Positions 36,501 through 46,774 of a stretch of 64,000 nt of DNA are shown one piece after another (within the stretch, counting starts at the first letter, position 1; every line of letters starts with the position of its first letter). Below the pieces are notes generated by a model. It was not told the origin of the DNA and searched no databases. It saw only the letters and a list, made by a program, of their open reading frames with translations. Made by a program: the position numbers and the translations under genes. The stretch is from Morella rubra (Eukaryota; Streptophyta; Magnoliopsida; Fagales; Myricaceae), in the NCBI GenBank assembly GCA_003952965.2, contig CM025853.1, positions 18,071,364 through 18,135,363 on the forward strand, given 5' to 3'.

Positions 36501-39420
36501 TGAGGTATTCACGGTCCGGGCTATTACATTAAGATAGCGAAGAACTTTATGAGCAGCATGTAAGTGAGTAAGAGTGGGAGAGTCCATAAATTGGCTGAGA
36601 TTTTGGACAGCATAACAAATGTCTGGTCTGGTGATAGTGAGGTACAATAAACGACCCACCAGTCGACAGTAAAAGGAGGGATTAGGTAAAGGAGCACTGG
36701 CATCCCTACAGAGCTTAAGGTTCTGGTCCATGGGAAGCTTCACGGGTTTGGCACCAAGAAAGCCAGAATCAGCCAGTATATCAAGGGCGTATTTCCTTTG
36801 ACAGAGGTGTATCCCACGCTGAGAACGGGCAACCTCAATGCCCAGAAAAAATCTGAGATTGCCGAGAGACTTGAGCTTGAAGTGAGTGTTGAGAAAAGTT
36901 TGAAGAGAGTGAATCTGATCTATGTGAGAGATAGCAACAACTATGTCGTCGACATAGACCAATAAGGCAATAAATGAACCATCAACAATCCGAGTGAATA
37001 AACTATAATCTGCACGAGACTGAGTGAAACGAAATTGGATAAGGGCAGTAGAGAATTTTGAGTGCCATTGTCGCGAAGCTTGCTTCAAGCCGTAGAGACT
37101 CTTAAGCAAACAACAAACCTAACCCTGCGTTCCCATAGTGTACCCCGAAGGTCTGTGCGTACAGACCTCTTCATCGAGATCCCCGTGAAGAAAGGTGTTA
37201 TGGACATCGAATTGGCGTAGGAACCAACCTTTTACTGCAGCTACCGGAAGTAAGGTTCAAACTGTCACAAGTTTAGCCACGGTGGAAAAAGTTTCGTGAT
37301 AATCAAGGCCCTCCCGTTGAGTGTACCCTTTGGCAACTAAACGTGCCTTGAACCGTTCAACAGTACCATCGGAGTGGTATTTAATTTTGAAGACCCATTT
37401 ACATCCAATTGCTTCTTTCCCTGGAGGTAAGTCAGTAAGGAACCAAGTCTTATTGACCTCAAGTGCAGCAAGCTCAGAATTCATGGCTTGGCGCCAATGG
37501 GAGTCTTTTACAGCTTCATGAAAGCTAGTAGGTTCAAGATGAGTAGAAAGTGCAGAGGTAAAAGCTTTATAAATGGGAGAAAGTTTATCAGTAGATAAGG
37601 AAGAAGAAAGAGGGAAAGGAGTACCTGACATGTTGGAGTCGGATGGAAAGGGTGCAACAGAGGTGGCCTGTTGGCAGTAAAAGTCATGAAGATAGCAGGG
37701 TGCTTTACGAGGTCTAGTGGATCGGCGAGGTAAGGAGGGAAGGTTTGGTAGGACATCAGCTGGTGTGGGAGGAGAATGTGCAGAAGAGGGTGACGGTGTA
37801 AGATCTGCAGTTGGTGGAGAAGGTGAAAGGTGAAATAAAGGAGGAGGAGAGATAGGAGGTGAAGGCACGGGCTGTGAAGGAGCTGAAGAAGAGGAGGGAA
37901 AATCAAGAGTGTCAGGTAGAGGTCTGGTATAAACAAAATGAGAAGGAAAGGAAGAGTGAGAGTGAGTAGTGGCAGATGGTTGGAAAGGGAAGGTAGTCTC
38001 ATGAAACATTACATCTCGAGACAAGAAGGTAGAATGAGTAGTGAGGTCCAAAAGTTTATAACCCTTTACTCCAAAGGGATATCTAATAAAAACACTAGGT
38101 CTACTTCTAGAATCAAACTTCTTTCGACCTTGGTGTAAAGTTGCTGCAAAAGCAAGGCAACCAAACACTCTTAGATGGCTATAAGTGGGCTTGGTTTTGA
38201 ACAAGAGCTCGAAAGGAGTTCGGTTTTGCAGCAAAGGTGTGGGGATTCTATTGACAAGGTAAGTAGCTGTGAGAACACAGTCATTCCAATATCTTAGAGA
38301 CAAACCCGATTGGAATTGTAGAGCCCTAACAACTTGAAGGAGATGTTGGTGTTTCCTCTCTACGACTCCATTTTGTTGGGGTGTTTCTACACAACTTCGC
38401 TGATGAATAATGCCATTGGTGGAATAGAAAAGAGGGAGGTGAAACTCTAAACCATTGTCACTTCTAAGTATTTTCACTCGGGTATTAAATTGAGTCTCCA
38501 CAAGGCTACAAAAAGATTGAATGCTAGACTTAGCATCAGAGTTATGCTTTAGCATATAGACCCAAGTGCTACGGGAAAAATCATCTACAATTGTCAAAAA
38601 ATACCGCGAACCATCATAAGCCATAGTAGAACAAGGACCCCACAAATCACAATGTGTTAATTCAAGAAAAGCATAATTGTGATGTGCACTATCAGGAAAG
38701 GGAAGACGATGTTGTTTTGCAAGGGGACAAATTCCACATAATAAATTGTCTGTGGAAGAAGTATCTGAAATAACAATCTGATCATCTATGAGTTTCAATC
38801 TAGAATGAGATAGGTGTCCTAGACGAAAATGCCATAAATCTAGTTTAGTAGAGGGTGTCATAACAAATGCTGAAAAAGAAGTATGTGTGTTGGTAAGAGC
38901 CGAAACTAAATCTGTAGCAGAAACTGGTTCTTGTTGTAGATGGTAGAGGCCACTCTCCATTTTACCCTTGCCAATCGTCATCCAAGATGAAAGGTTCTGT
39001 ATATAGCATGAATTTGGTAAGAAAATGAAGCAACAGGGCAGCTGTAAAGTTAACTTTCGAACAGAGAGAGTTAAAATTAAAGGACGGTACACAAAGGACA
39101 TGAGAAAGCAAAATGGAATCTGTGACTTTGACTACACCAATGTGAGTGACAGCAGCTATTTCACCATTGGGCAATCGAACAGAGTGTGACACAGTGGCAG
39201 TAATGGACGTGAAAAATGAGATGTGGCAGACCATATGGTCTGTCGCACCTGTATCAATAATCCAAGGTGTGGTGTGTGCGGAAGTGGGTTGATGAGCAGT
39301 AAAACAGTATGTGGTACCAGACATGGTAGAAGAATGTGTGGGATCTGTGGAAGGAATAGCTTGAATTTGATTAGCTGAGTGTGGAGTTGTGGAAGACTCC
39401 CTGATTTTGAGCAAAGCCAG
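33532..39420 (-). pseudogene. Copia pol region (with insertion)
   Basis: Recognisable parts, reading leftward: protease-proximal segment (WIIDTGATDHM), GAG-pre-integrase (LDLWHFRLGHLSHSRLKLI), integrase (TIVDDFSRSTWVYML, ILRSDNGLEF, ETPQQNGVVERKHQ), a long Pro/Ser-rich linker, reverse transcriptase (CKWVFKIKYHSDG, LKSLYGLKQASRQW, LLVYVDDIVV) and RNase H ([28 protein letters not shown]). A 2.46-kb solo LTR lies within it. Broken fossil. Confidence 0.8.
34071..36528 (+). mobile_element. Solo LTR (probably Gypsy), nested in Copia pol
   Basis: Starts TGTCATACCCCGAAC and ends CCGGGCTATTACA, flanked by perfect 5-bp duplications TTAAG at 34066-34070 and 36529-36533. Its ends, 2,458-bp length and internal TTACTGAGTCATTTGGACTC motif fit a long plant Gypsy LTR. 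A TATA box (CTATAAATAGG, about 34951) and an AATAAA near 36393 give the + orientation. It holds internal duplications: a roughly 125-bp unit at about 34195-34447 and a 57-base unit near 35523-35680. It formed by LTR-LTR recombination after inserting into the Copia element. Confidence 0.85.
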
Positions 39421-39621
39421 TAATTCATGATACTACATCTTGGTCAAAGAGACTTTCTCCTTTCCTGCTTCCTCCGATGGATCATCAAGGTTCACTTGGT
39501 TCGCCATAGCAGCAGATGGCTTGGGCTTGTTATAGAATTTATGACCGGGGGGGTAACGATGGAGTTTATAGCATTGGTCTGCTGTATGTCCGATCATATC
39601 ACAGTGAGTGCAAATCGGAAT

Positions 39622-40515
39622 CTACTCATTACCAACCTTAAAACAAGTGTCAAGAAAATGTCCAGAAATTTTGCAATGGGTACAAAAGGGTCTCTCCTTC
39701 TTAGAAGCAAAACTGGACCGGGTAGGAGATTTAAAATTGCCATTGTTGCGCCGTGCAAGCAGAGCAACAGATTCAATCCCATTAGAGTTCGACAGAACCT
39801 GTCTCTGCCTCTCTTGCTGCTGAATATAAGAGAAAACCTTGTTAATTGGAGGAAGAGGATCAATCAACATGATCTGGTTACGAACGTTTGCATAGTTTTC
39901 ATTCAACCCCATAAGGATTTGAATAACATAGTCTCGTTGGTATCGATCTGTCAAGGTTTTCAAATTCCCACAGTTGCATTCGGGTAATGGGTCATAAATA
40001 CATAATTCATCCCAGAGAGTTTTGAGTTTACCGAAGTATACGCTCACTGGATCCTCAGCTTGAACAAGGTTAGACAACGATTTCTTCAGCTCATAGATCC
40101 GAGGCCCATTCTGCTGGGTGAATCGGTCTTTAAGCTCAGTCCAAATCTTAGCTGCATCATCTACAAAAGCTACGCTGGACCTTAATTGCAAGTTGATGGA
40201 ATTCTGAATCCATGAAACAACCATGTCGTTGCATCGTTCCCATGAAACCAGGAGAGAATCGGTTGGGTCGGTGGGTCTGGTGATGGTTCCAGTAAGGAAA
40301 CCAAGTTTGTTTTTAGCTCGAAAAGCCTTATGCATTGCTCGTGACCATGTGGTATAATTCTCAGTTGATAGTAGCCCAGTAACAAGAACAGTCCAAGGGT
40401 TGTCTGAACTCTCAAGGCGATATGGGTTTGCTAGATCGTTCAGATTGGAAAAACTAGTCACTGATTTCTGAGGTGGGGTAGATTGAGGTGGAACGATTTC
40501 TTCTCCGTCTGCCAT
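39622..40515 (-). pseudogene. Copia gag region
   Basis: A gag-like domain of the plant Copia (UBN2/retrotran-gag) type, with NYTTWSRAMHKAFRAKNKL, VVSWIQNSI and YFGKLKTLWDEL, and a zinc knuckle beginning CTHCKISGH near its end. It starts directly after the primer site. Part of the broken Copia fossil. Confidence 0.8.
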
Positions 40516-40522
40516 CTAGCTT

Positions 40523-40531
40523 CTGATACCA
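40523..40531 (-). other. Copia primer-binding site
   Basis: On the minus strand TGGTATCAG follows the LTR end CTTACA directly, complementary to initiator tRNA-Met. Confidence 0.75.
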
Positions 40532-40797
40532 TGTAAGAAACCAAGGTTCAAGGGAAAGATAAGAAGCAGGCTACAGAACAGAGAAGGAAGAAGACGAGTT
40601 GGAGGAATTCTGTATATTCTCAATGTAACAGTAAAGGAGCCTGTACAGTGTGCTAAGTACCACAAGAACGAAAGAATCGAAGAAAATAAGGGAACTACCT
40701 AAAACACCCTTTAACGGTATCACTTTACATATCAGCCGTGCAATGTACAAAATGCAAAATAGATCATTGACTCTTGAGTACACGTTTGTCCTCTGTG
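40532..40797 (-). repeat. Copia 5' LTR (right copy)
   Basis: Aligns with 33221-33486 at about 95 percent by eye. At 40797 the similarity stops and the sequence continues directly as the TRIM-like element's terminal repeat. Confidence 0.8.
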
Positions 40798-40798
40798 A

Positions 40799-41272
40799 GC
40801 ATTCGGTTTTCTCACTTATATTCAAAAGGTTACATTGAGGCTTTATTTATAAGCCATTGGTTTCAATTGCAGCAATGTGGGACTTTACATTTTCAACACT
40901 CCCCTACAAACTCAAGGTGGACCCACCTTGAGTTTGGACTTACAAAATAGGGAAAAAAAAGTCGCCGGATGGTCGCCGAGCTCTGCCGATGATCGTTGGG
41001 CTCTGTCATATGGTCGCCGGGCTCTGCCCAATGGTTGCCGGACTCTGCCGGATGGTCTATGGATCGTGCCATTTTGATACCATGTAAGAAATAAAAAATT
41101 TAAACTGAGATAAGTGAGACAAGATTTTAAGTGGTTCGGTTATTGACCTACATCCACTGTTGGAAGGCCCAACTGGCATTCGGTTTTCTCACTTATATTC
41201 AAAAGGTTACATTGAGGCTTTATTTATAAACCATTGGTTTCAATTATAATGTGAGACTTTATATTTTCAACA
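40799..41272 (-). mobile_element. TRIM-like miniature LTR element
   Basis: Terminal direct repeats at 40799-40898 and 41083-41272 share GCATTCGGTTTTCTCACTTA through TTTTCAACA. On the minus strand, TGGTATCA (primer site, 41075-41082) follows one repeat and a purine tract (complement of CTCCCCTA, 40899-40906) precedes the other. The interior is only about 180 bp, non-coding, with loose repeats of GTCGCCGG and CTCTGCC. Short repeats, tiny interior and Copia-type primer site fit a TRIM. It adjoins the Copia element without a spacer. Confidence 0.7.
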
Positions 41273-41277
41273 GTAAA

Positions 41278-42618
41278 TGGCATCTCTACTTGAAGAAAAT
41301 GCCTACAATACTTTGGATGTTTGTGATTTTGTGTCAACTAAGTTTGAGTTTTGGTTGCAGATAGGCTGGTGGCTGGAGAGGCATGTTGAGGGTGCTTGTC
41401 AGATGTATTATAGCTAGTTTGGACATGTCACCAACGTGAGATTCTTTTCCTTGGACAGCTGTTGGTTGAATCAGTGGAGTTTCCAGCTGTTGTTGTCTCC
41501 GTCAATGACCCGTTGTCCAGGGGGGCAAGGGGAGTGGTAAAAGTATGTTAGGAGAAATATTTTTCTTCGAGTTATTTTATTCTTGAAATGCAAATAGTGA
41601 TTTCGTGAGAATACCCGCTCATAAATTTCCAGTCTGATCTGGTTAGCTAGTCTTTGTAAATTCCGCAGGTGTATTATAATTGGTATACAGAGTCTATCCT
41701 AAAACAGTTTCGCGTAGTTTGAAAATAATATGTTGTGGCCTGTACTAATATATCATGCACAGGGCAGGTAAACATATTTAGTTATCCCATGATTCAGACA
41801 CGATTTTAAGTTCCTGTGCCAAGGTCAGCCGTTAGATAAGCATGCTGTCAACAGAGCATAGATGTAGCCCTGGAAGCGCGGATTCCTCCCAAGCATCCAA
41901 AAGGCATGAATCATTTCAATGTAACTAAAATATCTGCGGTTAGATGTCCCTTTCTGCTGCTTAATTATGAGATCATGCCTCTCTGACGAGGAGATGAATA
42001 TCGCGGAATCCCTATGAGAATATCACTTGTGGAGGTAGGTTTCGTGCAGAAAAAGCGGCAAGACGGATATCATGAGAAATGCTAGAAGCTTATCTTTTTC
42101 CATATTAAAATTCTCTAGTGAACGGTTCAGCGCCATTAGTCAAATTGGGCATGCTCAATTGCATCCAAGTGAGATAAGTTGTTCTCAGAAGACCATTCTA
42201 CCGTGGAAGTCCAATATATGGTTCTAAGCCGCAGACAGTCGTTAAGATGATGTGAGCAACCATTATAAATTTCCACAGTTTTTCCTTGACAGTCTTCGCT
42301 CGACAAGAAAAATAATTACCAGTTTTCCATCATCGAGCAACTGGAAAATTGCAAGCTTTTGTGGGGTCCGTGTTGAACGCCTTTCCTTGACTAAGAAATT
42401 TTGGTTTTAATATGATTATATGCGGGAAAGTGGGCTTACTTTACTCTCTTGTAAATTGCCAAGAAACTGCGACATGTCCTAGAAAATCTTGTTTTCCTAC
42501 TCCTCAATATTAGTACTGAAAGAAGGAAGGGGTTTGAACTGTGAAATTCAAAGCAGATAAGAATTGTAGAAAATTCATGCTTTCTTCATGTTCACACACC
42601 ACTCTGTTCCCTCTCTCT
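41278..42618. other. Intergenic, 5' flank of gene 2
   Basis: No gene recognised. It resumes the sequence interrupted by the Copia/TRIM block: joining the flanks through one GTAAA restores a continuous sequence (CATGGTAAATGGCATC). Confidence 0.5.
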
Positions 42619-42619
42619 C

Positions 42620-42626
42620 TATATAG
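42620..42626 (+). promoter_or_regulatory. Probable TATA box of gene 2
   Basis: CTCTCTCTCTATATAGG lies about 115 bases before the ATG, preceded by a CT-rich tract common at plant core promoters. Transcription would begin near 42650, leaving a 5' UTR of about 90 bases. Confidence 0.55.
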
Positions 42627-42738
42627 GCACACACAAAGACGAAACTGATTTGGAAAGAAGTGACTTTAAGCTTCTGTCTTCCTCTCCTATTAAGTTCCAG
42701 TTGAAGAAACAGTAGGGCAAAGAGCCCTTAGCTTGAAT

Positions 42739-45700
42739 ATGGAGGAAAAATATTATGCAGGTCAGTTTGCAGAGAGTCCGTTGATGAAGTCATATGACAC
42801 AACTCCAAAGAGGCACTGTGCTCTATCTGAACCTGTCAGCTTACTTCAGAGTCCATCTTCCTCAGATGGCTCTTCCTCATCCAAAACCAGTAAGCATTGA
42901 CCTCTCTCCTCCTCCCCATCTTCCCCTCTCTCTCTCTCTTTCTCTCTCTGCTTTCCAGATAAACAATTAATGGACTAGTATTGGCCGTGAGTGCAGATAA
43001 AGTGGATTTAGAGATAAGCCACAAGAAAAACCTTGGGAGCAAAAGTAGCAGTTTTGCATACAGGATTCGCGAGCATAGTAAGGATCTTTGTTCTCAATTT
43101 TGAAAGTTGAACAAATTATCACGATGAAAGTAGCAGGGCTGATCTTTGTTTTAAATTGGACGTGCAGTAAAACTAGGGCCCAAGTTCTCTGACAGTGTTA
43201 AGGGAAAGCTAAGGTTGGGGGCAAGGATTGTTCAAGAAGGAGGGAGGGAGAACATCTTCAGAAAGATTTTTGGTACGCGCGAAGGAGAGAGGATGTTAAA
43301 GGCCTCCCAGTGCTACTTGTCAACCACAGCTGGTCCTATTGCAGGCCTTCTCTTTATTTCTAATGAGAGGGTTGCCTTCTGCAGTGAAAGATCCATCACC
43401 ATTCAATCTTCTTCTGGCCAGTTGATTAGAACACCTTACAAGGTACGTATATTGGATGCAAACTCTCCATTTATCTGTCAAAACTAAACAGAGATCAACC
43501 AGCCATCTTATTTTCCCCTCTCCCCACAATCAATACGTTGAGCCCCAAGTCTCTCCCTTCCCAGAATCAACAGGTTCCCCAATAGGTCCTACCAACAGCT
43601 TTGCTCATATCTCAACCAAATCAAGTGTAAATCAAGGGCTTGATGTGGATTTTTCCTCAAGTTTAGGATCTTAATCCAACATTTCTTCAAGCTTTCAAAC
43701 GACAGATTGGCTTTGGCCCCATCCAGCACCGTTACCGCCTAACGCGGTGTGCCAAATTTGGCCACCGCCCCCACCCCCGTGGTTCCCACTACTGACGGTG
43801 CAGTTGCCGGGAGGTGGTTTCTAGTTAATCGCCCCACTTTGGGCTGGGAGAGAGAGACCGAGTTAGGGAGAGAGGGGCTGCTGAGTGGTTGGGATTTTGG
43901 TGCGGTGCGGCTAAGAGATGGGCGCCGGTTCGAATTTCTGAGGGTTGGGGCGTCTAGGAGGGAGAGGAAGAGCTGCAATTGGATTAAAAGGGTAGCTTCA
44001 AAACAAATCTGCATTTTTCTATTTGTTTAGAACGTATTAAGCAAAAGGGCATCGTTTTTATAGAAAATTATTAAAAAAAACAAAAAAAAATAGTGGTAGC
44101 GGTGTCCCCGCCCGTGTTGGCATGGACACCGCCACTGCCAATCCCACCGGGATTTTATGGATATCCCAACCGCCCTCGGTACCAATGGGGAGCGGTAGCC
44201 ACCTAACTACTCACCGCTAGTGGGCTGAACAGCCCTAAAGACGTGCAAAAAAGAAAACGGAAGAAAAACTTTTTGTTACGTGAATGCGCGGACGGTATTG
44301 ATTTGTCTGTTTGCTCACTGTCACTATGGCCAAAAACCATGACAATTTTGCATTTGATCATGTCATAAATTGTCATCACTCTAACGAAAATCAAGTGATA
44401 TGCTTTGTGCGCTACAGTGCTAGCTCAGTGGTTTAGGGACAGGACATCCAAATATTTGACGAAACGTATCTGAATGTTCAGGTGTGGGCTTGAGTCGCCT
44501 TACTATTAGGCGAGTCCCTAACATACACAGCTACCCAGGTCCCCACCAAAGGGATAGCTACCCTGCAAGGATAAGACCAAAACTAGTAGGGTAGCTTCCT
44601 TGTAGTCTTGTTTTTTTTTGTCGAGTGATACACTTGAGTGAGAAAGCAAAAACAAACTTCGTCGGTAAAGAAGTAATTTCAATTGCAAAGCACAATATCA
44701 TCAACATCTTTAGTTAAGAGGTTCGAAATAAAAGAAAAAAGAATATCTTGAAAAGAGTCAATAATTGTAGTGCCTTGGTTGCCCCTACCATTCGAGGGGC
44801 TCCAGAGGGGACACATATGTTTAAGACTTATAAGGTGGAAAAGTAGGTAGTTTCCTTACTCATGATCTCTACTATCTGTGAGCGTGACCAATTCATTCAT
44901 TTTTTTGGCTCTAGTTCAATATTAGACGTCGTAGATTATATTTCTATACATCAAAAATCTTTTAATTAAATATACAAATTCATTAAAATATAGAAAATAC
45001 GCATGTCAAATTAAATAGTTTTTGCTAATTGTTGAAATACCAAATCATTGACTTAATTTGTAACTAAATAAAATGGATAGTCATTTCTCTTTCTCTGTCA
45101 GGTTGACCGATTTTTTTAATTGAAAGGTACTCTGTATCTATAATTCACATTCTAGCTAACTTTCACCCTAATTCCAAAAATTTTGTTTTGAAGTCTTTTA
45201 TGTAACTTTGTTTGATTTATTTACTTTGTCATTGCTAAATTAGATCAGTTAAATGTCTGCGAGGGTCTAGCCTAGTTGTATGAGACGATTCTTAGGACGA
45301 GTCATATACTCGTCTGTCTTGGATTCAAATTCCAATTAGGTGCCTTTATTTAAGTGGTGCACATGTCTTGCAAGCGGGTGTGTACGCTCGAGATTTTTAC
45401 CATGCTTTCCAACCGGTCACACATGTCTGCGAGGGTGTGTACCCACTTGTTCCAAAGTCCATCCTAGGCAGAACACGAGACTAGTGCACAAGTTTTCCTT
45501 ATTACCAAAATATATATATATATTAGAGCTCAATCAGAGATCATAGAAGTAGGTTGAATTTTTCATGTAACTACTTCTTTTTCTTGAATTATTTTATACA
45601 AAATTAGATTTGAATTGTAATTAATTTATATGGATTTTGAATTTGTTTTTGACGTTTTATTATGTGACGTGTCAATCATTTAAGTTTTGGACAGCAAACT

Positions 45701-46380
45701 AACGAAGAACTTTTTTAATAATTTAACAAAATCTAAAATTCACCCATGATCAGTTTGAAAACCTAAAGATTGTTTTTGAAATAGGGTTAAACCTAAGGAG
45801 TACTAAAAGGGTCTTAATCAACCCACGTTTTTAAGAATACAATGTATATCTAGCTGACTCTATTCTTATTTACCTTATTAGAATAAACTTTTTGATTAAA
45901 TTGTATTACATGCGGTGCATGTGTGGGCCATAGTTTGGTAAATAGTTAGAGGATATCTATCTTAGTTGAGCCTAGAGAGCAAAAGTAGATTTACACTAAT
46001 TTAGCCTTTGGAGTTTAAGTTCGAAAATGGCATAATTAATGCTTGTAGAAATATCATAGCAATTTGTCCATAATTTTATCTCTTTTCCATAAATTTTATG
46101 GGTAAGGCAATTCTCATAAAAAAAAAAACTTTATATTTAATATTAATTGGAAGTATATATAATGATTTACATACAAATTTCGTTTATATCGTGGCAGGTA
46201 ATGATACCAGTAAGGAAGATTCAAAGAGCCCACCAAAGTGAAAACGTGAGAAATCCTGCTCAGAAATTCATTGAAATACATACGGAGGATAACTTTGAAT
46301 TCTGGTTTTTGGGATTCATCCGCTATGAGAAAGCTTTTTGTAATCTTCAGAAAGCCATTTCAATGGCCCAACAAATATAA
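42739..46380 (+). CDS. GRAM-domain GEM-like (ABA-responsive) protein
   Basis: Four exons: 42739-42889, 42997-43077, 43168-43442 and 46198-46380, giving 229 aa; every junction is GT-AG and keeps frame. The first 77 residues are Ser-rich and variable. Residues about 108-196 form a GRAM domain: NIFRKIFGTREGERMLKASQ, then CYLSTTAGPIAGLLFISNER, AFCSERSI, and after the last junction VMIPVRKIQRAH, then EDNFEFWFLGFIRYEKAF. This order is diagnostic of plant GEM-like/ABA-responsive proteins, where the GRAM domain is thought to bind membrane phosphoinositides; GEM itself affects epidermal cell-fate genes in Arabidopsis. A closer acceptor at 42958 is ruled out because it leads to a stop codon. The last intron (2,755 bp) carries SINE-like insertions. 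The coding sequence looks intact. Confidence 0.9.
43690..44238. repeat. GC-rich intronic block, possible hAT remnant
   Basis: This part of intron 3 is much richer in G and C than its surroundings and contains repeated motifs (ACCGCC, CGGTAGCC, GCGGTGTCC). Its right edge, TGAACAGCCCTA at 44227-44238, resembles the end of some plant hAT elements (TAGGGCTGTTCA), but no matching left end or 8-bp duplication was found. Confidence 0.35.
44401..44623 (+). mobile_element. tRNA-derived SINE in intron 3 of gene 2
   Basis: TAGCTCAGTGG at 44421 is a perfect RNA polymerase III A box, and GGGCTTGAGTCGCC at 44486 is a degraded B box about 55 bases later. The unit ends in a T run and is flanked by AGTGATA at 44394-44400 and 44624-44630. 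Length 223 bp, T-tailed 3' end and these boxes suggest an Au-like plant SINE. Confidence 0.65.
45252..45535 (+). mobile_element. Possible second SINE in intron 3 of gene 2
   Basis: TAGCCTAGTTG at 45268 and GGATTCAAATTCC at 45321 resemble A and B boxes. The unit also contains TGTCTGCGAGGGT twice (45254 and 45426). It ends before a short AT repeat. No target duplication identified. Confidence 0.4.
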
Positions 46381-46594
46381 GAATTATCGTTTGGTGAATT
46401 CAGCGAGGAAGAAAGTTGTATCGATCTGCTGGAAAATCCTAATTTTTATGAAGCTGGGGATCGAATTGAAACTGCTCTCAGGTTGTATGTATAATTATTA
46501 GTTTATATTCCAAATGAATGGGAGGGTATCGACTCTTTTATCTGCAGTCCTTTGTAGGGACAGGGACCTCAAATTGTAAATATATAGTGACATG

Positions 46595-46766
46595 CAGGGG
46601 CGAAGGTGGAAATGGAATTTAGTTTTTAGGGGGCCGAAATATAATCTTATAATTGCCAATGTAAAAAATTTGAAAAAATAAAGTGTTAAATCAAGAATAA
46701 ATTCTCAAACTTTTTGGGGAGTTTGGAGGGCCACGGCCAACCCCCCACTCCCAGGCTTTGCCCCTG
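46595..46766. mobile_element. hAT-type MITE downstream of gene 2
   Basis: Perfect 8-bp target duplications GTGACATG at 46587-46594 and 46767-46774 flank a 172-bp unit. It starts CAGGGGCGAAGG and ends CCTTTGCCCCTG-like (GGCTTTGCCCCTG), giving inverted termini of about 12 bp with one or two mismatches. It lies 215 bases after the stop codon of gene 2, so it may be transcribed in the 3' UTR. Confidence 0.85.
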
Positions 46767-46774
46767 GTGACATG

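Larger units (their letters stand above)
33221..40797 (-). mobile_element. Copia retrotransposon, interrupted by a solo LTR
   Basis: Minus-strand Ty1/Copia fossil with LTRs at 33221-33529 and 40532-40797, primer site, gag and pol in Copia order. About a dozen differences over 266 shared LTR bases, roughly 4-5 percent, suggest an older insertion than the Sirevirus. It is broken, with about half a dozen interruptions in addition to the solo-LTR insertion. Its left end is flanked by GTAAA (33216-33220); the matching GTAAA is found beyond the adjoining TRIM-like element at 41273-41277. Confidence 0.85.

Noticed and set aside
37508-38002. 164-codon minus frame rich in Leu/Pro/His
   Set aside because: A shadow of the Pro/Ser-rich linker of Copia pol in another frame.
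39427-39987. 186-codon + frame
   Set aside because: It is antisense to the Copia gag region on the minus strand and has no domain of its own.
42951-42996. Nearer splice acceptor CTTTCCAG in gene 2
   Set aside because: Using it runs into a TAG within a few codons; the acceptor at 42996 keeps the frame.
44401-44500. A functional tRNA gene in the GRAM-gene intron
   Set aside because: The A box is good, but the B box is degraded and no tRNA cloverleaf can be drawn; the T tail and flanking duplication indicate a SINE.
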